The notes under the pieces were generated by a model, which saw nothing but the letters and a program-made list of their open reading frames with translations, was not told the origin of the DNA and searched no databases. The translations under genes were made by a program, and so were the position numbers. Positions 53,817 to 61,809 of a stretch of DNA of 64,000 bases are shown one piece after another. Position 1 is the stretch's first letter. The number at the start of each line of letters is the position of its first letter. This stretch comes from Neomoorella sulfitireducens (lineage in GTDB: Bacteria > Bacillota > DSM-521 > Neomoorellales > Neomoorellaceae). The stretch covers positions 124,001-188,000 of the forward strand of contig NZ_JANRHG010000003.1 of the NCBI RefSeq assembly GCF_024733845.1. The letters are read 5' to 3'.

Positions 53817-54323
53817 ATGGATATTATGCCCTGGACGGCCTTGATCTTCCAATCAATACCGGAGGAGATAATTATAATTACCTTAGGCCTGGCCCTGGTT
53901 GGCGAGTATCCCCGGATGAGAGGGATTGTTGTCGTTGCTATAATCGGGGCTTTATTTTCTTTTTTCTTCCGGCGTTTACCTGTAAGTTTTGGCATCCATA
54001 CTTTAACGGTAATAGTGGTATTTACGTTATTAATGCGATTGACTCTGCGGGTTAACCTTATTAAGGGCTTGGTAGCCTCTATTTTAGGCATCCTGCTCCT
54101 GGGAATTATTGAGAGTATATCTATCCCCCTTGTTTCTTCTTTAACCGGGATTAGCATAGATGTAGCCTTGCGCGATCCATGGCTTAGAGTCCTTTTTCCT
54201 CTGCCCGATGAAATAATTCTGGGAGTGATGGCCTATTATTGCAGGCGGCGGCATTTTTCCCTGATTGCCGGTAGTAAGCTGCCGGAACTAGAAGTAAAAG
54301 AGGAAAAAGAGGATGGAAAATAA
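53817..54323 (+). CDS. Multi-pass membrane protein preceding a histidine kinase
   Basis: 168 residues, ribosome site AAGGAGG, with about four or five hydrophobic segments (IIIITLGLALVGEYP; GIVVVAIIGALFSFFF; THTLTVIVVFTLL-like region; LVASILGILLLGIIESISIP) and a charged C-terminal tail. No family is named with certainty. It overlaps the next gene, a kinase with only two membrane helices, by 11 bases. In AgrC-type receptors one polypeptide carries five to seven membrane helices plus the kinase, so here the membrane sensor may be a separate subunit. That is inference from order and topology. Confidence 0.65.
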   Translation: MDIMPWTALIFQSIPEEIIIITLGLALVGEYPRMRGIVVVAIIGALFSFFFRRLPVSFGIHTLTVIVVFTLLMRLTLRVNLIKGLVASILGILLLGIIESISIPLVSSLTGISIDVALRDPWLRVLFPLPDEIILGVMAYYCRRRHFSLIAGSKLPELEVKEEKEDGK

Positions 54324-55173
54324 AAATTTAACGTGGGCAATTATAGCCCTCGTTCTACTTCAGACCTTACTAATAGTTATCTTTAATTTAAGCTATCGTG
54401 TGCGGCATACCTTTCCTATTTTTTCCCCGGATCAAAACCAGGTAATATATATCGTATTTTCACTGTTATTATTACTAACTTCTGCCGGCATGATATATAT
54501 TTTATTTACTACGGCGAACAGGGATATGCAGCTCCTGCGCCAGGAACTATACATAGAAAATCTAAAGGAGAGCCTGAAGAATTTACGCGCCCAGCGCCAC
54601 GATTTCGTCAGCCACCTGCAAACGGTTTACGGCCTGTTGCAGCTGGAGATGGCCGACGCCGCCCTGGAGTACATAACCTCCCTTTGCAACGAAGTGAGCC
54701 AACCCACCCGAATTATCGAAGTCAACCAGCCGGTGCTGGCGGCCCTTTTCCGGACCAAGGCTGCCACGGCGGAAGCACGGGGTATAAACTTTCAATACGA
54801 AATAAACAGCGATTTAAAGGGTTTTTTGCTACCCCAGGCAGATCTAACCAGCATCTTCGGCAACCTCCTGGACAACGCCATCGAAGCCGCTATGGCCGCC
54901 CTGCCCGGGATGGAGAGACGCATCTGGCTGCGGATTTTTAATGCCGATAATTATTACTGCTTTGAGGTGGGCAATACTGGCCCGGCCATCCCCCTGGAAC
55001 TGCAGAAAAAAATCTTTGAAAGGGGTTTTACCACCAAGAAAGACGATAAAGAAAACCACGGCCAGGGGTTGTATATAGCCCAGAAGCTGGTGGCAGCCCA
55101 TAACGGCCAGATTAAGGTTTACAGCAGCGAACATGGTACGGTTTTTACAGTAAGATTTCCTGTATTGAAATAA
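54313..55173 (+). CDS. Histidine kinase, AgrC/SpoOB-like
   Basis: 286 residues. Two N-terminal membrane helices (about 7-27 and 47-65) lead to a coiled segment and the phospho-acceptor helix with RAQRHDFVSHLQTVYGL (H near residue 97), typical of SpoOB/CitA/AgrC kinases. The HATPase domain has NLLDNAIEAAM near 184-194 and GQGLYIAQKLVAAHNG near 251-266. It probably senses the peptide made by agrBD downstream, with the membrane protein upstream. No response regulator is encoded nearby, so the phosphate acceptor must be elsewhere. Confidence 0.88.
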   Translation: MENKNLTWAIIALVLLQTLLIVIFNLSYRVRHTFPIFSPDQNQVIYIVFSLLLLLTSAGMIYILFTTANRDMQLLRQELYIENLKESLKNLRAQRHDFVSHLQTVYGLLQLEMADAALEYITSLCNEVSQPTRIIEVNQPVLAALFRTKAATAEARGINFQYEINSDLKGFLLPQADLTSIFGNLLDNAIEAAMAALPGMERRIWLRIFNADNYYCFEVGNTGPAIPLELQKKIFERGFTTKKDDKENHGQGLYIAQKLVAAHNGQIKVYSSEHGTVFTVRFPVLK

Positions 55174-55263
55174 TATTGTCAAGATGGAAGGAATTTGCGA
55201 AAACATGAAGAATAAGGTAGAATAATATGGTATAATTAGCAAACTTTATGGAGCAGACAAACC

Positions 55264-55905
55264 TTGTTAAGCATTCATGATATAGCTCATAACACCGCCG
55301 CTTGCCTGGTCTCCAGGCTGCCCGATGGCATCCGGAAACCGGAGGTGGAGGTGGTGGCCTTTGGCCTGGAGGTGGTCATGGGGGCGGGCCTGCAGTTGGT
55401 TATCTTTGCAGCGACCGCCTGGTACCTGGATCTTGTACCGGAAATGATGGCCGCCCTTGTAACCATGGCCACATACCGCCTGCTGGCTGGCGGCGTCCAC
55501 TGCAGCGCCTATTACCGCTGTCTAATCCTGTCGTTGTTAACCCTTGTTATTTTGGCCTTTCTGGGACGCTGGCTCCCAGGGGCCCTGGGGGGATATTTAC
55601 CGGGGGCTATAGTGCCGGTGTTTACGGCCGGCCTGTTGATTGCCTGGCGCCGGGCACCGGCAGACGTTGAGGCAGCACCAATTATCAACCCGGCGCGCCG
55701 GGCCCTGTTAAAAAAAGCCTGTTATTTATGGCTACTTTTCTGGTTTGCAATCATCGAATACGGTTGTTACCGGGGGTGGCCCGGCAGCGTCCTGGCCACC
55801 AGCCTCCTGGCTCTAGTATTCCAGAGCTTGGCCCTAACACCTGCTGGTTTTACTGCTGTGGGTTGGGCAGATAGCCTGTTAAAACGCATTCTGCCCCTGG
55901 GATAA
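55264..55905 (+). CDS. agrB: AgrB-like peptide-processing membrane protease
   Basis: 213 residues from TTG 55264, ribosome site GGAG nine bases upstream. Catalytic His and Cys sit in LLAGGVHCSAYYRC near residues 75-88. Membrane helices follow through the rest (LILSLLTLVILAFLGRW, IVPVFTAGLLIAW, ACYLWLLFWFAIIEY). AgrB cuts the AgrD precursor and forms the cyclic (thio)lactone. Its substrate gene follows after 27 bases. A TATAAT box lies at 55231-55236 with an unconvincing -35, so agrBD may be a separate unit from the kinase. Confidence 0.92.
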   Translation: MLSIHDIAHNTAACLVSRLPDGIRKPEVEVVAFGLEVVMGAGLQLVIFAATAWYLDLVPEMMAALVTMATYRLLAGGVHCSAYYRCLILSLLTLVILAFLGRWLPGALGGYLPGAIVPVFTAGLLIAWRRAPADVEAAPIINPARRALLKKACYLWLLFWFAIIEYGCYRGWPGSVLATSLLALVFQSLALTPAGFTAVGWADSLLKRILPLG

Positions 55906-55932
55906 AAGCTGGAGAAAAGGAGGTGAAGTTTT

Positions 55933-56067
55933 ATGTTGAGGAAACTGGCAGCCATGGTATGTTCCCTGGGTGTGGCCCTGGCCGTACTGGTGGCTAACAG
56001 CAGTGTATGGCCGGCCAGTGTATTAGTATGGCACCAGCCGGAAGTACCGGTAGATTTAAGGAAGTAA
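55933..56067 (+). CDS. agrD: AgrD-like cyclic lactone autoinducer peptide precursor
   Basis: 44 residues from ATG 55933 with a strong GGAGGTGAAG site. The layout is that of AgrD: an amphipathic leader (MLRKLAAMVCSLGVALAVLV), a short core region after ANSSVWPAS, and the acidic tail WHQPEVPVDLRK matching the QPxVPxxL recognition tail of this family. The only cysteine lies in the leader, so the ring would be closed by a serine (lactone) rather than thiolactone. The ring residues cannot be fixed from sequence alone. Confidence 0.85.
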   Translation: MLRKLAAMVCSLGVALAVLVANSSVWPASVLVWHQPEVPVDLRK

Positions 56068-56100
56068 AAGAAGTCTATTAAAGAGATATCCGGGTTCTAA

Positions 56101-56122
56101 GGGAGGCTGCCTCCCTTTTTTC
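56101..56122 (+). terminator. Rho-independent terminator after agrD
   Basis: GGGAGG pairs with CCTCCC around a short loop and is followed by six T. It separates the agr cassette from rlmN. A possible rlmN promoter (TTGACC at 56129, TATATT at 56154) follows, with a long spacer. Confidence 0.85.
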
Positions 56123-56198
56123 TTTATATTGACCCCGGCCGGGGATAATGTGGTATATTATGGTATGGCTTCATTCATAATATTGCCAGGGGATGGTT

Positions 56199-57266
56199 AT
56201 GACTACCAGAATTGACCTGCGGGGCCTGCTCCCCGAGGAACTGGCGCAGTTGGCGGTGGAACTGGGTGAAGGAGCCTACCGCGGCCAGCAGCTTTTTCAA
56301 TGGCTCCACCGCCGTCGCGTTGCCGGCCTGGAGGCAATGACCGACCTACCCAGGGTTTTCCGGAGCCGGCTGGCCGGCCAGGCTGTACTGCCGCCGGTAG
56401 AGGTTAAAAACCGCCTGGTAGCGGATACCGGCTTGACCAGGAAGTTGCTGCTCCGCCTGGCGGACGGCGAACTCGTAGAATGTGTACTCATGTCTTATAA
56501 AGATGGCCGCCGGCGGCATACCGCCTGCCTGTCCAGCCAGGTGGGCTGTGCCATGGGTTGCGCCTTTTGTGCCACCGGTCAGGGCGGTTTCCGCCGCAAC
56601 CTTACACCGGGAGAAATTATCCTCCAGGCCTTGGCCCTGGTGCAAGACGTGCAGCAGGAGGAACCCGGGGCGCGCCTGAGCAATATTGTATTTATGGGCA
56701 TGGGCGAGCCCCTTCTTAATTACCGGGCCGTCTTAAAGGCGGTACGTATTTTTGCCCACCCGGAAGGTTGGGGTATAAGTCACCGGCGTATTACTATTTC
56801 TACTTGTGGCCTGGTGCCCCAGATCAGGCGGCTGGCCGGGGAAAGGCCGGCCCTGGAACTGGCGGTATCTCTCCATGCCGCTACCAATGAATTGCGGGAG
56901 CGGTTAATGCCCATTAACAGGCGGTATCCCCTGGAAGAGTTAATCCCGGCCTGCCGCTACTATAGCCGGCTAACAGGACGGCGGGTTACCTTTGAATACG
57001 CCCTCATAGCCGGGGTCAATGACCGCCGGGATGACGCCAGGCGCCTGGCCGGGTTACTCCGGGGGGTGCTGGCTTTTATCAACCTTATTCCCTTGAACCC
57101 GGTTCCCGGCAGTCCCTACAAAGGCGTTAGCCAGAGAAAGGCGGAGCTATTTGCTTCCTGGTTGCAAGAAGCCGGCCTGGCAGCGGCCGTTAGGGAAAGC
57201 CGGGGACGGGATATCGCCGCTGCCTGCGGCCAGCTCCGCAGCAGTACCGGCTGGGAGGTGTATTAA
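56199..57266 (+). CDS. rlmN: Dual-specificity rRNA/tRNA m2A methyltransferase RlmN
   Basis: 355 residues from ATG 56199 (AGGGG upstream; ATG 56193 is too close). Radical-SAM cluster motif in CAMGCAFCATGQGGF (C-x3-C-x2-C) near residues 112-126, GMGEPLLNY near 165-173, and a conserved cysteine near the C-terminus in AACGQL. It methylates A2503 of 23S rRNA and A37 of some tRNAs. The stop overlaps the ATG of the next gene by one base. Standard length. Confidence 0.96.
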   Translation: MTTRIDLRGLLPEELAQLAVELGEGAYRGQQLFQWLHRRRVAGLEAMTDLPRVFRSRLAGQAVLPPVEVKNRLVADTGLTRKLLLRLADGELVECVLMSYKDGRRRHTACLSSQVGCAMGCAFCATGQGGFRRNLTPGEIILQALALVQDVQQEEPGARLSNIVFMGMGEPLLNYRAVLKAVRIFAHPEGWGISHRRITISTCGLVPQIRRLAGERPALELAVSLHAATNELRERLMPINRRYPLEELIPACRYYSRLTGRRVTFEYALIAGVNDRRDDARRLAGLLRGVLAFINLIPLNPVPGSPYKGVSQRKAELFASWLQEAGLAAAVRESRGRDIAAACGQLRSSTGWEVY

Positions 57267-58015
57267 TGGATTTGCTGGAAAAAAACGAGCGCTTCTGGCA
57301 GCGACTTTTTGACAACCTTTTCCGCCGTGGTGCCGATATTCCCCTGCAACCCGTGGAAATTGCCAAAAAGCTGGTCAAAACTATGATTGCCCGGCGGACG
57401 GTCAGCGTCAGCCGTGTCTATGTACCCAATGTTTACCTTGTTTATTTAAATCCCGGGGATTTTGAAAGTCTATCGGCCTTTGAGCATGCCCTTGCCGGGG
57501 AACTGGCAGGTTATTTAAAGAAGAAGGCAGCTGAGCAAAACTTAACTATGGTCGGTGAACCCCGGGTAGAGCTGGAAGTAGAAGACGAACTGGCCCCGGG
57601 CGAGGTGCGCATCCACGCCCGCATGGAAGAAGGACTGCCCGGGGAGGAGGAAGCCCCTCGTGTTGAAGGCGATACTTTAATTTACAGGGCCGTCGATACG
57701 GAAGGGGTTGACCGGCCCGGCCGGCCTTTCTTGAAGCTGGCAGTTATCGACGGGCCTGACGCAGGGCGTACCTTTCTCCTGCAGCCCGGGAAACATATCC
57801 TTGGCCGCCAGCCGGCCTGTGATTTTATCCTTACCGACGAACAGGTATCCCGGCGCCACTGCCAGCTGGAGGAAGTCCATGACCGGGTCCTGCTGGTGGA
57901 CCTGGGTAGCCGCAACGGTACCCTGGTTAACGGGAAGAAGGTAGAAAGGGCCTTCCTGAAGCCCGGGGACCGTATGCAGGTTGGCCGGACTGTGTTAGAA
58001 TTACAGGTAAGCTAG
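57266..58015 (+). CDS. FhaA-like DUF3662-FHA protein
   Basis: 249 residues. The N-terminal DUF3662 domain (NERFWQRLFDNLF, IAKKLVKTMIARRTVSVSRV) is followed by an FHA domain from about residue 165: HILGRQPACDFILTDEQVSR, RHCQLE and LGSRNGTLVNGKKVE, the canonical phosphothreonine pocket. FhaA-type proteins are bound and regulated by PASTA kinases and link them to cell-wall enzymes. The kinase, phosphatase, FtsW/RodA and PBP genes lie just downstream. Confidence 0.92.
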   Translation: MDLLEKNERFWQRLFDNLFRRGADIPLQPVEIAKKLVKTMIARRTVSVSRVYVPNVYLVYLNPGDFESLSAFEHALAGELAGYLKKKAAEQNLTMVGEPRVELEVEDELAPGEVRIHARMEEGLPGEEEAPRVEGDTLIYRAVDTEGVDRPGRPFLKLAVIDGPDAGRTFLLQPGKHILGRQPACDFILTDEQVSRRHCQLEEVHDRVLLVDLGSRNGTLVNGKKVERAFLKPGDRMQVGRTVLELQVS

Positions 58016-58033
58016 CAAGAACGGGTGGTTATT

Positions 58034-58510
58034 TTGGTAGAATTCTTACTGGCAGGCTTGCGATTTATATTCGTAATCTTAATCTACCTTTTCCTGTGGC
58101 ATGCCTTGAAACTAATGTACCTGGAACTGGCACCGGAATATAAACGTTCTCGTGGCACTACCGGCCGGCCGGTTTTAACTGTCCTGGAAACAAAAAACCC
58201 CGGGATAAAAAAAGGAGAAAGGTATACTCTCGGCGAAAATATTACTATTGGCCGCGACCGGCAAAATGATATCGTAATTAATGACTTCCATATTTCGGCC
58301 CGTCACGCTGTAATAGTCCGCCGCGGCGAAGAATGGCAGTTGCTGGATATGAACAGCACCAATGGAACTTACGTGAACGGCCGGTTATTGAACGGACCGG
58401 TGGTTTTACGGCCCGGTGATGAAGTGCGGCTAGGCGGTGTAACCTTTAAAGTGGGGTGGGAAGATGCGAGCCGAAGCCCTTTCCCATACCGGACTGGTGC
58501 GACCCGGTAA
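58034..58510 (+). CDS. Membrane-anchored FHA protein (FhaB-like)
   Basis: About 158 residues from TTG 58034; GTG 58025 is the alternative. One N-terminal membrane helix (LRFIFVILIYLFLWHALKLM) precedes an FHA domain with NITIGRDRQNDIVINDFHIS, ARHAVI and DMNSTNGTYVNGRLL. It resembles FhaB/FipA, which joins the PASTA kinase to the division machinery. Its 3' end overlaps the phosphatase gene by 47 bases, a strong sign of coupled translation. Confidence 0.9.
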   Translation: MVEFLLAGLRFIFVILIYLFLWHALKLMYLELAPEYKRSRGTTGRPVLTVLETKNPGIKKGERYTLGENITIGRDRQNDIVINDFHISARHAVIVRRGEEWQLLDMNSTNGTYVNGRLLNGPVVLRPGDEVRLGGVTFKVGWEDASRSPFPYRTGATR

Positions 58511-59174
58511 TGAAGATTGTTTTATCAGCGACGTTGATCGGGGGCTTTTCGCCGTAGCTGACGGTATGGGCGGGCATCAGGCCGGGGAAGTTGCCAGTCA
58601 CCTGGCTTTACGGGCCCTGCAGGAGAGGCTTTTTGACGGTACGGCAGGGGAGCCGTTGTCCCGCCTCCTGGCTGCAGCAGAATTCGCTAACCAGACGGTT
58701 TACCGGTGCTCCCTTGCCAGCAAGGAGCGGGCCGGTATGGGGACAACCATGACGGCGGTCTGGATTGTGGGCTCGAAGGGCTTCCTGGTCCATATCGGCG
58801 ACAGCCGTGCCTACCTGCTTCGCGGCGGACAGTTACAGGTATTAACTAACGATCATTCTTATGTAGGCGAGCTTGTCCGCAGCGGGGGGTTGACGACCGA
58901 AGAAGCTCGCGTGCATCCCCAGCGCAATATCCTTACCCGGGCCCTGGGGACTGATGGAACGGCCGCTATCGACAGCCGGGAAATTGAAATGAAGCGGGGA
59001 GACCGTTTGCTGTTGTGTACCGACGGCCTTTATGAGGTCATTCCCGATCAAGAGCTTGCTAACATCATGAACCGCCACCGGGAACTGGCCGAAGCCGCCC
59101 GCGAATTATTGCGTCTGGCCCTGGAACGCGGCGGGCCGGATAATGTTACGGTGGTGTTGGCCCTTTATGAGTAG
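58464..59174 (+). CDS. stp: PP2C-family Ser/Thr phosphatase
   Basis: 236 residues. All PP2C metal motifs are present: HTGLVRPGNEDCFISD near residues 7-22, VADGMGGHQAGEVAS near 31-45, HIGDSRAYLLRGG near 111-123, LLLCTDGLYEVI near 180-191 and GGPDNVTVV near 223-231. It reverses phosphorylation by the kinase encoded three genes later. The gene starts inside the FHA gene and overlaps the FtsW/RodA start. Confidence 0.95.
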   Translation: MRAEALSHTGLVRPGNEDCFISDVDRGLFAVADGMGGHQAGEVASHLALRALQERLFDGTAGEPLSRLLAAAEFANQTVYRCSLASKERAGMGTTMTAVWIVGSKGFLVHIGDSRAYLLRGGQLQVLTNDHSYVGELVRSGGLTTEEARVHPQRNILTRALGTDGTAAIDSREIEMKRGDRLLLCTDGLYEVIPDQELANIMNRHRELAEAARELLRLALERGGPDNVTVVLALYE

Positions 59175-60423
59175 AAGCGTTACCGGTACAAACCGCGGGC
59201 AGGAGATGGCCCTGCTAATCTGGCCGTCTTTAATCCTGGTTGCCGGCTATGGCTACATGGTGACTTTTTCTCCCGGGCAAACGGGGTGGTATCCGGGTTA
59301 TGCCCTGGCCCTGTTGCTGGGGGGCTTCTGGGGAGTGCACCTGGTTTTAAGGGTTACCCGCCACGGCGGCGATGAGTATTTCCTCCCCATCGCGGCTACC
59401 CTGACATCCCTGGGACTTATCTTTTTGTTCCGTCTTGATCCCGGCCTTGCTTATCGCCAGATTATCTGGACGGTAATGGGGCTTTTAGTCCTTATCGTCA
59501 TAACCGCCGGTTTCCGTGATTACCAGCGCCTGGAGCAATATCCCTACTTCTTTTTATCCCTGGGTCTTTTTTTCCTTATTATTACCGTCCTCCTGGGGAC
59601 GCGCATCGGCGGGGCCAAGAGCTGGCTGACCCTTGGTTCATTCCGTATGCAACCGGTAGAAGCCGTCAAGGTCCTCATGGTAATGTACCTGGCCGGGTAT
59701 TTAAGCGATAGGAGAGAGCTACTGTTACAGGGAGCAGGGCGTTTATCCTGGGGCCCCCTCCTGGCGGCTGTAGCCCTGGCAGTTTTTTTACTGGTCCTGC
59801 AGCGTGATCTGGGTTCAGCCATGATTCTCCTCATAACTTTCCTGGCCATGCTTTACCTTGCTACCGGCAAATTACGCTTTTGTATGGCAGGGGGGGCCTT
59901 GTTCAGCCTGGGTGCGGTTATCGCCTACATGATTTTTCCCTATCTCCGGACGCGCATTGCCGTCTGGATAAATCCCTGGGCAGACTATAACGGGGCCGGC
60001 TACCAGGTTGTCCAGGCCCTGATTACCCTTGGGAGCGGCGGTATTATCGGCACCGGCCTGGGCCTCGGTTATTCCCAGGTGATCCCGGCCGTGGCCACCG
60101 ACTTTATCTTTGCCACCATGGGTGAAGAAATGGGACTAATGGGCAGCCTGGGGATTATCCTCCTGTACCTGTTGTTTGCCCTGCGGGGCTTTTGCGCCGC
60201 CCTCCGGGCCCCCGAGGAGCAGGGAGTGCTGCTGGCCGGCGGGCTGACCGTACTCTGCACCTTTCAGGCCCTCATTATTATGGCCGGTGTCTGTAAACTC
60301 CTGCCCCTCACAGGGGTTACCCTGCCCTTTGTCAGTTACGGTGGCAGTTCCCTTATAATCAGTTATCTCCTCCTGGCTTTACTTCTCAATGTAAGCGCCG
60401 CCGGCCGGGAGGCCGGATTATGA
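59167..60423 (+). CDS. FtsW/RodA/SpoVE-family glycosyltransferase
   Basis: 418 residues from ATG 59167, overlapping the phosphatase end by eight bases. About ten membrane helices are visible. Family motifs: GGAKSWLTLGSFRMQPVE, the LQRDLGSAMI segment with the catalytic-region aspartate, IGTGLGLGYSQ, FIFATMGEEMG and the C-terminal TGVTLPFVSYGGSSLI. SEDS proteins polymerise lipid II. The partner transpeptidase gene follows with a four-base overlap. FtsW and RodA cannot be told apart with certainty here. Confidence 0.94.
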   Translation: MSRSVTGTNRGQEMALLIWPSLILVAGYGYMVTFSPGQTGWYPGYALALLLGGFWGVHLVLRVTRHGGDEYFLPIAATLTSLGLIFLFRLDPGLAYRQIIWTVMGLLVLIVITAGFRDYQRLEQYPYFFLSLGLFFLIITVLLGTRIGGAKSWLTLGSFRMQPVEAVKVLMVMYLAGYLSDRRELLLQGAGRLSWGPLLAAVALAVFLLVLQRDLGSAMILLITFLAMLYLATGKLRFCMAGGALFSLGAVIAYMIFPYLRTRIAVWINPWADYNGAGYQVVQALITLGSGGIIGTGLGLGYSQVIPAVATDFIFATMGEEMGLMGSLGIILLYLLFALRGFCAALRAPEEQGVLLAGGLTVLCTFQALIIMAGVCKLLPLTGVTLPFVSYGGSSLIISYLLLALLLNVSAAGREAGL

Positions 60424-61805
60424 AGACCGGAGTGCGCAACCTGGCCCTGGCGACAGGTGTTTTTTTCGTCATTCTCACCGTTTACCTGACTTACATCCAG
60501 GTTGTAGCCGGGGAGAAACTATATTTAACCTCCCTGAACCCGCGCTTGCGTCAAGTTGAACAGCAGGTGGCGCGAGGAACAATTTATGATCGCGCCGGCA
60601 GGGTCCTGGCCCGGACGATGGGAGAACCAGGTGAATTCCGGCGCCAGTATCCCTTTGGCCCGGCTACGGCCCACGTGGTGGGCTACGTTTCCGGCCGCTT
60701 TGGCAGCAGCGGCCTTGAGGCCGGACGCGACGGCGATCTCCTCGGTCTTACGGGGTGGCAGGGCATGGTTAATAAAAGCATGCGCCTGTTGGGCCAGGTT
60801 CCCCGGGGGAATAATCTGCATCTCACCCTGGATGCAGACCTGCAAACCCTGGCAGTGAACCTCCTGGCCGGCCGGCGGGGGGCCGCTGTGGCCCTGGACC
60901 CGCGCACCGGAGCCGTCCTGCTGCTGGCCAGCAGCCCTTCCTTTGACCCCAACCGCCTGGAAGAGGAATGGAACCGGATCAACAGCCCCGGGGCTGCAAG
61001 TCCCCTTCTGAACCGGGCCATCCAGGGCCTCTATCCCCCGGGTTCGACTATGAAGTTAATAACGGCCACTGCGGCCCTGGAAGCAGACCCCGGTATTTTA
61101 CAGCGCGATTTCTACTGCCCGGGTTACCTGGAGGTTCAGGGATGGAAGCTAACCTGTCCCCGGCCCCATGGCCACCTTAATTTCCAGGAAGCTATGATGT
61201 ATTCCTGCAACGTTACCTTTGCCACCCTGGCCCTGGAAGCCGGGGCGGAGAAATTTAAAGAAACAGCTGCCATGTACGGCTTTGACAAACCTTTAAAGTT
61301 CGACCTGCCGGTGGCGGGATCCCGGCTGCCGGACCGCCTGGACGACGGCTCTCTGGCCGAGGCTTCCATCGGCCAGGGCGCCGTCCTGGCAACGCCCCTG
61401 GAAATGGCTGCGGTTACGGCGGCTATTGCCGGTAAAGGCATCTTAATGCAGCCCTACCTGATCGAAAAGGTAACGGCAGCAGACGGACGGTCCCTGTGGG
61501 AGGCGGTGCCGCGGCCCCTCCAGGTGGTTACCAGTGCTAGAATAGCTGAAGAGATTAAAGAAGCCATGGTGGCGACCGTTAACGGTGGAACGGCGACGGC
61601 CGTTAACCTGGCGGGAATCCAGGTGGCGGCCAAAACAGGTTCCGCCCAGAATCCGGGGGGCGAAACCCATGCCTGGCTGGTGGCCTTTGCCCCGGCCCAG
61701 GACCCCCGGATAGCTGTAGCCGTTGTCGTAGAAAACGCCGGTGCGGGTGGCGCGGTAGCTGCCCCCCTGGCCCGGGAAATTCTGGCGGCAGCCTTGAGGC
61801 GGTGA
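60420..61805 (+). CDS. pbpA: Penicillin-binding protein (class B transpeptidase, PbpA-like)
   Basis: 461 residues. An N-terminal membrane anchor (LALATGVFFVILTVYLTYIQ) is followed by a short dimerisation region and the transpeptidase domain with active-site serine in YPPGSTMKL near residue 210, MYSCNVTF (S-x-N) near 261 and AAKTGSAQN (K-T-G) near 405. It cross-links peptidoglycan with the SEDS partner encoded just before. It is similar in size and place to actinobacterial PbpA and to the equivalent gene of clostridial stp-prkC clusters. Confidence 0.94.
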   Translation: MKTGVRNLALATGVFFVILTVYLTYIQVVAGEKLYLTSLNPRLRQVEQQVARGTIYDRAGRVLARTMGEPGEFRRQYPFGPATAHVVGYVSGRFGSSGLEAGRDGDLLGLTGWQGMVNKSMRLLGQVPRGNNLHLTLDADLQTLAVNLLAGRRGAAVALDPRTGAVLLLASSPSFDPNRLEEEWNRINSPGAASPLLNRAIQGLYPPGSTMKLITATAALEADPGILQRDFYCPGYLEVQGWKLTCPRPHGHLNFQEAMMYSCNVTFATLALEAGAEKFKETAAMYGFDKPLKFDLPVAGSRLPDRLDDGSLAEASIGQGAVLATPLEMAAVTAAIAGKGILMQPYLIEKVTAADGRSLWEAVPRPLQVVTSARIAEEIKEAMVATVNGGTATAVNLAGIQVAAKTGSAQNPGGETHAWLVAFAPAQDPRIAVAVVVENAGAGGAVAAPLAREILAAALRR

Positions 61806-61809
61806 AAAA

